Below, piece by piece: positions 60,527 to 64,000 of a stretch of DNA of 64,000 nt. This DNA comes from Iodidimonas sp. SYSU 1G8 (lineage in GTDB: Bacteria; Pseudomonadota; Alphaproteobacteria; SMXS01), in the NCBI RefSeq assembly GCF_039655775.1, contig NZ_JBBYXJ010000001.1:1945501-2009500 (forward strand), in the 5' to 3' direction. Made by a program: the position numbers and the translations under genes. The first letter of the stretch is position 1, and the number at the start of each line of letters is the position of its first letter. The notes under the pieces are model-generated. The model did no database searches. It was not told the origin of the DNA and worked only from the letters and a program-made list of their open reading frames with translations.

Positions 60527-61441
60527 ATGACCGGCGTGCGCTACGAGATCAGCCAGACCACCCATTACGAATACGCCAACGACGTCGCCCTGTCGTCGCA
60601 GCTGGTGCGCCTGTCGCTGGTCGACCGGCCCGGCCTGACCGTGCTCCACCAGCGCGTCGATATCGACCCGACACCGACCACCCAGCGCGCCTATCTGGAC
60701 TTCTTCGGCAACGAAAACCTCTGGCTGTCCTTCCTGGAGCCGCACGGCGCGCTGATCATCGAGACCCACGCCATCGTCGAGCGGGACGCGCCCGCGCCGC
60801 CGGCCGCCAAGGACACGCCGGCCTGGGAAGAAGTGCGCGATACCTGCGCCACCCAGTTCGACCCGGGTCCGGATTCCCCGGCCCACTTCCTGTTCCCCAG
60901 CCGCCGCGTCTCGCTGGATCCTCAGATCACCGCCTATGCCGCGCGCAGCTTCAAACCGGGCCGGCCGATCCTGGAAGCGGTGACCGAGCTCTCCAACCGC
61001 ATCTATACCGGCTTCGAATACGCGCCGGGCGTGACCGACGTGGCCTCCGACCCGCGCGAGGCGTTCGACCTGCGCAAGGGCGTGTGCCAGGACTTCGCCC
61101 ATGTGATGATCGCCGGCATGCGCGGCCTCGGCCTTGCCGCCGGCTATGTCAGCGGCTATCTGCGCACCATTCCGCCGCCCGGCAAGAAGCGGCTGCAGGG
61201 CGCCGACGCCATGCACGCCTGGGTGGCCGTCTGGTGCGGCGACGATCATGGCTGGGTCGAGATCGACCCGACCAATGCCCGGCTGGCCGGGAACGATCAC
61301 ATCCCGCTGGCCTGGGGCCGCGACTATGTCGACGTGGCGCCGGTCAAGGGCGTCATCCGCGTCTCCGGCGCCCACACGCTCAAGGCGACCGTGGACGTGC
61401 TGGAGCTGGAAACCGAGAAGCCGCTCATCCTGCCGGCGTAA
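60527..61441 (+). CDS. transglutaminase-family protein
   Basis: 304 residues, 3 bp after the ATP-grasp gene. The N-terminal beta domain (about 1-85, YEISQTTHYEYANDVALSSQ) precedes a transglutaminase core with Cys187 (LRKGVCQDFAHVMI), His230 (AMHAWVAVWCGDDHGW) and Asp247 (EIDPTNARLAGNDHI). All three catalytic residues are intact. No signal peptide is visible, so it is cytosolic and may act as an amidase or cross-linking partner of the ligase. Confidence 0.92.
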   Translation: MTGVRYEISQTTHYEYANDVALSSQLVRLSLVDRPGLTVLHQRVDIDPTPTTQRAYLDFFGNENLWLSFLEPHGALIIETHAIVERDAPAPPAAKDTPAWEEVRDTCATQFDPGPDSPAHFLFPSRRVSLDPQITAYAARSFKPGRPILEAVTELSNRIYTGFEYAPGVTDVASDPREAFDLRKGVCQDFAHVMIAGMRGLGLAAGYVSGYLRTIPPPGKKRLQGADAMHAWVAVWCGDDHGWVEIDPTNARLAGNDHIPLAWGRDYVDVAPVKGVIRVSGAHTLKATVDVLELETEKPLILPA

Positions 61442-61544
61442 ATCCCGTCGGCTTCGGAACATCCCGCCCCGCGATTCAGTTAACGGGGGACAGGGCGTGT
61501 GCGCACGCCTGCATCCCGAAGACTGAACATAGCCGGAGCCAGAC

Positions 61545-62189
61545 ATGACCGCGAGAGCCGACGCGACCGCCAAGACCGCCAATCCGAAAGCCGCACAGAA
61601 GACCGCGACGACTGAAACCCGCGCCAAGCAGGCCGCCATCGCCGAGGCCCGCTCGGTCGCGCCCGATCTCGCCGCCCGCATCGGCAGCACCCCCGCGACC
61701 ACGTTCCGCGGCAATCCGGACATTTTCGGGCGGCTGGTGGAGGATCACGACCGCCACCGCGCGCTGTTCGCCATGGTGCAGGACACCGACGCGAAATCGC
61801 CCCAGCGCGAAGCGCTGTTCGAGGAGCTGGTCAAGGAGATCCAGAGCCACGCCGCCGCCGAGGAACAGGCGCTGTGGTCGACGGTGCTGCGCAATCCCGA
61901 GACCACCGAGGACGCGCGCCATGCGGTCCACGAGCACAAGCAGATCGACGAGATGGTCGCCGACTTGGCGGCTCGCGATCCGGCGACGGCCGCGTGGATG
62001 ACCCGCTTCGGCGAACTCAAGGAAAAGTACCTGCACCACATTCGCGAAGAGGAGCAGGAGCAGTTCGTCGCCGCCGAGGAGCATCTGTCCGCCAGCGACA
62101 TCAGCCATATGAAGAGCGTCTTCAACCGGCGAAAGAAAGCCGAAAAGGCCGAGGCCGTGATCGAGGAAAAGATCCGGCTGAAGCACTGA
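61545..62189 (+). CDS. hemerythrin-like HHE-domain protein
   Basis: 214 residues. A low-complexity Ala/Thr/Lys-rich N-terminus (about 1-35) precedes an HHE four-helix bundle with FGRLVEDHDRHRALFAMV, IQSHAAAEEQALWSTVL, AVHEHKQIDEMV and YLHHIREEEQEQF, giving the His and Glu ligands for a di-iron site. The C-terminus is Lys-rich. Such proteins bind oxygen or iron or sense redox state; the basic tails recall nucleoid-associated or membrane-associated members. It follows the transglutaminase gene by 103 bp and ends before a strong terminator. Confidence 0.88.
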   Translation: MTARADATAKTANPKAAQKTATTETRAKQAAIAEARSVAPDLAARIGSTPATTFRGNPDIFGRLVEDHDRHRALFAMVQDTDAKSPQREALFEELVKEIQSHAAAEEQALWSTVLRNPETTEDARHAVHEHKQIDEMVADLAARDPATAAWMTRFGELKEKYLHHIREEEQEQFVAAEEHLSASDISHMKSVFNRRKKAEKAEAVIEEKIRLKH

Positions 62190-62222
62190 CCGTCGACTTT
62201 TCCATACATCTGGACCAAGCTG

Positions 62223-62249
62223 AGGGCTCCGCCATGCTGGCGGAGCCCT
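62223..62249 (+). terminator. rho-independent terminator after hemerythrin gene
   Basis: A perfect 11-bp stem from AGGGCTCCGCC (62223-62233) and GGCGGAGCCCT (62239-62249) with loop ATGCT, followed by TCCTCATT. The loop holds an ATG in frame with the next gene, but a start buried in such a hairpin is unlikely to be used. Confidence 0.75.
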
Positions 62250-62272
62250 TCCTCATTCAGCATCTTGGGTCC

Positions 62273-63097
62273 ATGCGCCTGGTGAAGGACATCCTGATCG
62301 GCCGCGTCCGCGCCGTCTTCAACGACCGCGCCCGGGGCGAGCGTCCGGTCCAGCGCCGCGAGGACGGGCTCTTCGGCTCCCGCGCCGTCGCCTGGCGCGT
62401 GAATGGGGACGTGACCTCCATGATGGTCGGCGGCGTCGCGGCCCTGCTGCTGCAGATGCTGCACCCGTCCGTGCTCGCGGGCGTGTGGGATCATTCCAAC
62501 TTCCGCGAGGACATGCTGGGCCGGCTCCGCCGCACCGCCCGCTTCATCGCCCTGACCACCTATGGCAGCCGCGAGGAGGCCGAGGCCGCCATCGCCCGGG
62601 TACGCGCCGTGCACGGGAAGGTGCGCGGCACGCTGCCCGACGGCACGCCCTATTCGGCCGATGACCCCGAATTGCTGACCTGGGTCCACGTCACCGAGGC
62701 CCTATGCTTCCTCGACGCCTGGCGCCGCTATGCCGAGCCGGCCATGTCGCCCGCCGACCAGGACCGTTACTTCGCCGAGATCGCCGTGGTGGCGCACGGT
62801 CTCGGCGCGGCCGAAGTGCCGACAAGCCGCGCGGCGGCGCTCACCTATCTGCGGGACATGCGGCCCCGCCTCCGCGCCGACCAGCGCACGCGCGACGTCT
62901 CGCGCATTCTGCTCCATCACATGCCGGAGCACTGGGCCGCCCTGCCGGTCCAGCAGCTGACCTTCCAGGCCGCGATCGATCTGCTGCCGGACTGGGCGCG
63001 GCGCATGCACGACCTGCGCGCCTCCAGCCTGACCCGCCCCCTCGTCCAGGGCGGCACGCGCGGCGTCGCCGAAGTACTGCGCTGGGCGTTCCGCTAG
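62273..63097 (+). CDS. oxygenase MpaB-family / DUF2236 protein
   Basis: 274 residues from ATG 62273 (MRLVKDILIGRVRAV). An in-frame ATG at 62234 would give 287 residues but lies in the loop of a terminator. Family marks are RVNGDVTSMMVGGVAALLLQ, MLHPSVLAGVWDHSNFREDM, LTWVHVTEALCFLDAWRRY and the His pairs expected to hold haem or iron in this latex-oxygenase-like (MpaB/RoxA-unrelated Lcp) fold. Members include mycophenolic acid MpaB and rubber oxygenase Lcp relatives. The substrate here is not known. Confidence 0.85.
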   Translation: MRLVKDILIGRVRAVFNDRARGERPVQRREDGLFGSRAVAWRVNGDVTSMMVGGVAALLLQMLHPSVLAGVWDHSNFREDMLGRLRRTARFIALTTYGSREEAEAAIARVRAVHGKVRGTLPDGTPYSADDPELLTWVHVTEALCFLDAWRRYAEPAMSPADQDRYFAEIAVVAHGLGAAEVPTSRAAALTYLRDMRPRLRADQRTRDVSRILLHHMPEHWAALPVQQLTFQAAIDLLPDWARRMHDLRASSLTRPLVQGGTRGVAEVLRWAFR

Positions 63098-63219
63098 GCG
63101 GCCGCGAAATACCCGGCGGATATCGAATTCTCGTCTCTCTTTCCGGCTCCATATGGGTCGACGACGGAGCTTCCCGGCGATAGGATCGCGCCCTCCACGA
63201 TCAGACCGAAGGAAATGTC

Positions 63220-64000
63220 ATGCGCGACGTAGTCATCTGTGAACCTCGGCGGACCGCCGTCGGCGGCTTCGGCGGCGCATTCAAGGCCACGCCGCTGCAT
63301 GAACTGGGCGCCGCCGTCGTCAAGGACATCCTGGCGCGCACCAAGCTGAACCCCGAGCTGGTCGAAGACGTCATCTTCGCCAATTGCTACCCGACCATGG
63401 ACGCGCCGGCGCTCGGCCGCGTCGTCGCGCTCGACGCGGGCCTGCCGATCACCTCCGGTGGCATCCAGATCGACCGCCGCTGCGGCTCGGGCCTGCAGGG
63501 CGTCATCTACGCCGTCATGCAGGTCGGCTCCGGCGGCAGCGACCTCGTGATCGCCGGCGGCGCCGAATCCATGAGCCGCGCCCCGTTCTATACCAACGAG
63601 ACCCGCTGGGGCGTGCAGGGCCAGGGCATCATGCTGGAAGACGCGCTCGCACGCGGCCGCGTGACCGCCGGCGGCAAGAATTACCCCGTGCCGGGCGGCA
63701 TGATCGAGACCGCCGAGAATCTGCGCCGCGACTATCAGATCAGCCGCGAGGCCCAGGACGAGCTGGCCGCCCGCTCGCACGCCCGCGCCGTCGCCGCCAT
63801 GGAAGATGGCCGCTTCGCCCAGGAGATCGTCCCGGTCACCCTGAAGAGCCGCAAGGGCGACATCGTCGTCGACAAGGACGAGCATGCCCGCCCCGGCACC
63901 ACGGTGGAAAAGCTGGCCACCCTGACGCCGATCCGCATCAAGCAGGACCCGGAATCAACGGTCACCGCCGGCAACGCCTCGGGCCAGAATGACGGCGCCT
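63220..64000 (+). CDS. acetyl-CoA acetyltransferase / thiolase (3' partial)
   Basis: Starts at ATG 63220 with AAGGAAATGTC upstream and runs off the right edge after 260 codons, about two thirds of the usual 390. Thiolase marks are EPRRTAVGGFGGAF at the N-terminus, the nucleophile Cys88 in IDRRCGSGLQGVIYA, and IAGGAESMSRAPFY. The NAGNASGQNDGA-type block at the end (TVTAGNASGQNDGA) is the start of the conserved region before the second catalytic domain. It either condenses two acetyl-CoA or cleaves 3-ketoacyl-CoA; the catalytic His and second Cys lie beyond the window. Functionally it fits the fatty-acid-like catabolism seen elsewhere in the window. Confidence 0.93.
   Translation, partial: MRDVVICEPRRTAVGGFGGAFKATPLHELGAAVVKDILARTKLNPELVEDVIFANCYPTMDAPALGRVVALDAGLPITSGGIQIDRRCGSGLQGVIYAVMQVGSGGSDLVIAGGAESMSRAPFYTNETRWGVQGQGIMLEDALARGRVTAGGKNYPVPGGMIETAENLRRDYQISREAQDELAARSHARAVAAMEDGRFAQEIVPVTLKSRKGDIVVDKDEHARPGTTVEKLATLTPIRIKQDPESTVTAGNASGQNDGA

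Noticed and set aside
56921-61723. 1600-codon minus-strand open frame
   Set aside because: It runs antisense to three well-supported genes (DUF2126, ATP-grasp/alpha-E and transglutaminase). Its Arg/Gly/Ala/His-rich composition shows no domain, as expected for a shadow frame in high-GC DNA.

Overview
The window is a high-GC (mostly about 65-70%) stretch of an alphaproteobacterial chromosome. Supporting signs are ornithine decarboxylase plus homospermidine synthase as the polyamine route, a group II truncated haemoglobin, TonB-dependent receptors, and many small enzyme families (EthD, NTF2-like, AttH-like, MpaB-like) common in alphaproteobacteria that live on hydrophobic carbon. I cannot place it below class. 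There are no rRNA, tRNA, CRISPR, phage or insertion-sequence genes that I can support.

Layout. (1) 1-10508: an exopolysaccharide locus. A minus-strand operon runs from a beta-barrel outer-membrane protein through an export lipoprotein-like protein, a Wzc-type tyrosine autokinase, two GT4 glycosyltransferases, a secreted parallel-beta-helix protein and a sulfotransferase. It is flanked by a WecG/TagA glycosyltransferase (cut by the left edge) and galE. A sulfated, lyase-trimmed polymer is a reasonable inference. (2) 10549-15490: P450, carboxymuconolactone-decarboxylase-like protein, two tandem EthD-like proteins and an acyl-CoA synthetase, probably one catabolic unit. (3) 15560-22712: truncated haemoglobin, a TonB receptor divergent from a small secreted protein across a promoter with an inverted repeat, a membrane protein, a glycosyltransferase, an orphan OmpR-type regulator and a transglutaminase-like cysteine protease. 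(4) 22956-27173: a 1405-residue soluble multi-PAS hybrid histidine kinase. (5) 27405-30889: sulfotransferase-like protein, SDR, Baeyer-Villiger-type monooxygenase and an NTF2-like protein. (6) 30920-31762: a low-GC HNH endonuclease, evidently acquired. (7) 31796-35652: a three-subunit molybdenum hydroxylase with its own MoaD-like protein. (8) 35812-39239: a phosphotransferase, a small related helical protein, an NTF2-like protein and a peptidoglycan-binding protein. (9) 39453-43076: polyamine genes odc-GNAT-hss behind a long structured leader. (10) 43090-44355: cbpM and cbpA. (11) 44497-50787: TonB receptor, AttH/CrtC-like protein, second phosphotransferase, SDR and a LuxR solo. (12) 50917-54560: ydbH-ynbE-ydbL envelope lipid-transport genes. 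(13) 54728-61441: transglutaminase/DUF2126, ATP-grasp/alpha-E and transglutaminase cluster. (14) 61545-64000: hemerythrin-like protein, MpaB-like oxygenase and a thiolase cut by the right edge.

The most notable signal is a 20-bp perfect inverted repeat, ACCTGTCAACCCTGACAGGT (49274-49293). It matches the classical lux box in length and in its outer hexamers. It sits between a phosphotransferase-AttH-TonB operon and a divergent SDR gene, with -10-like hexamers 34-35 bp away on both sides. The SDR gene runs tail to tail into a LuxR-family gene that keeps five of the six signature ligand-pocket residues but has Leu for Trp at position 57. No LuxI synthase is present. This looks like a LuxR-solo-controlled cassette for uptake and modification of a lipophilic compound. 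I have not seen it described as such.
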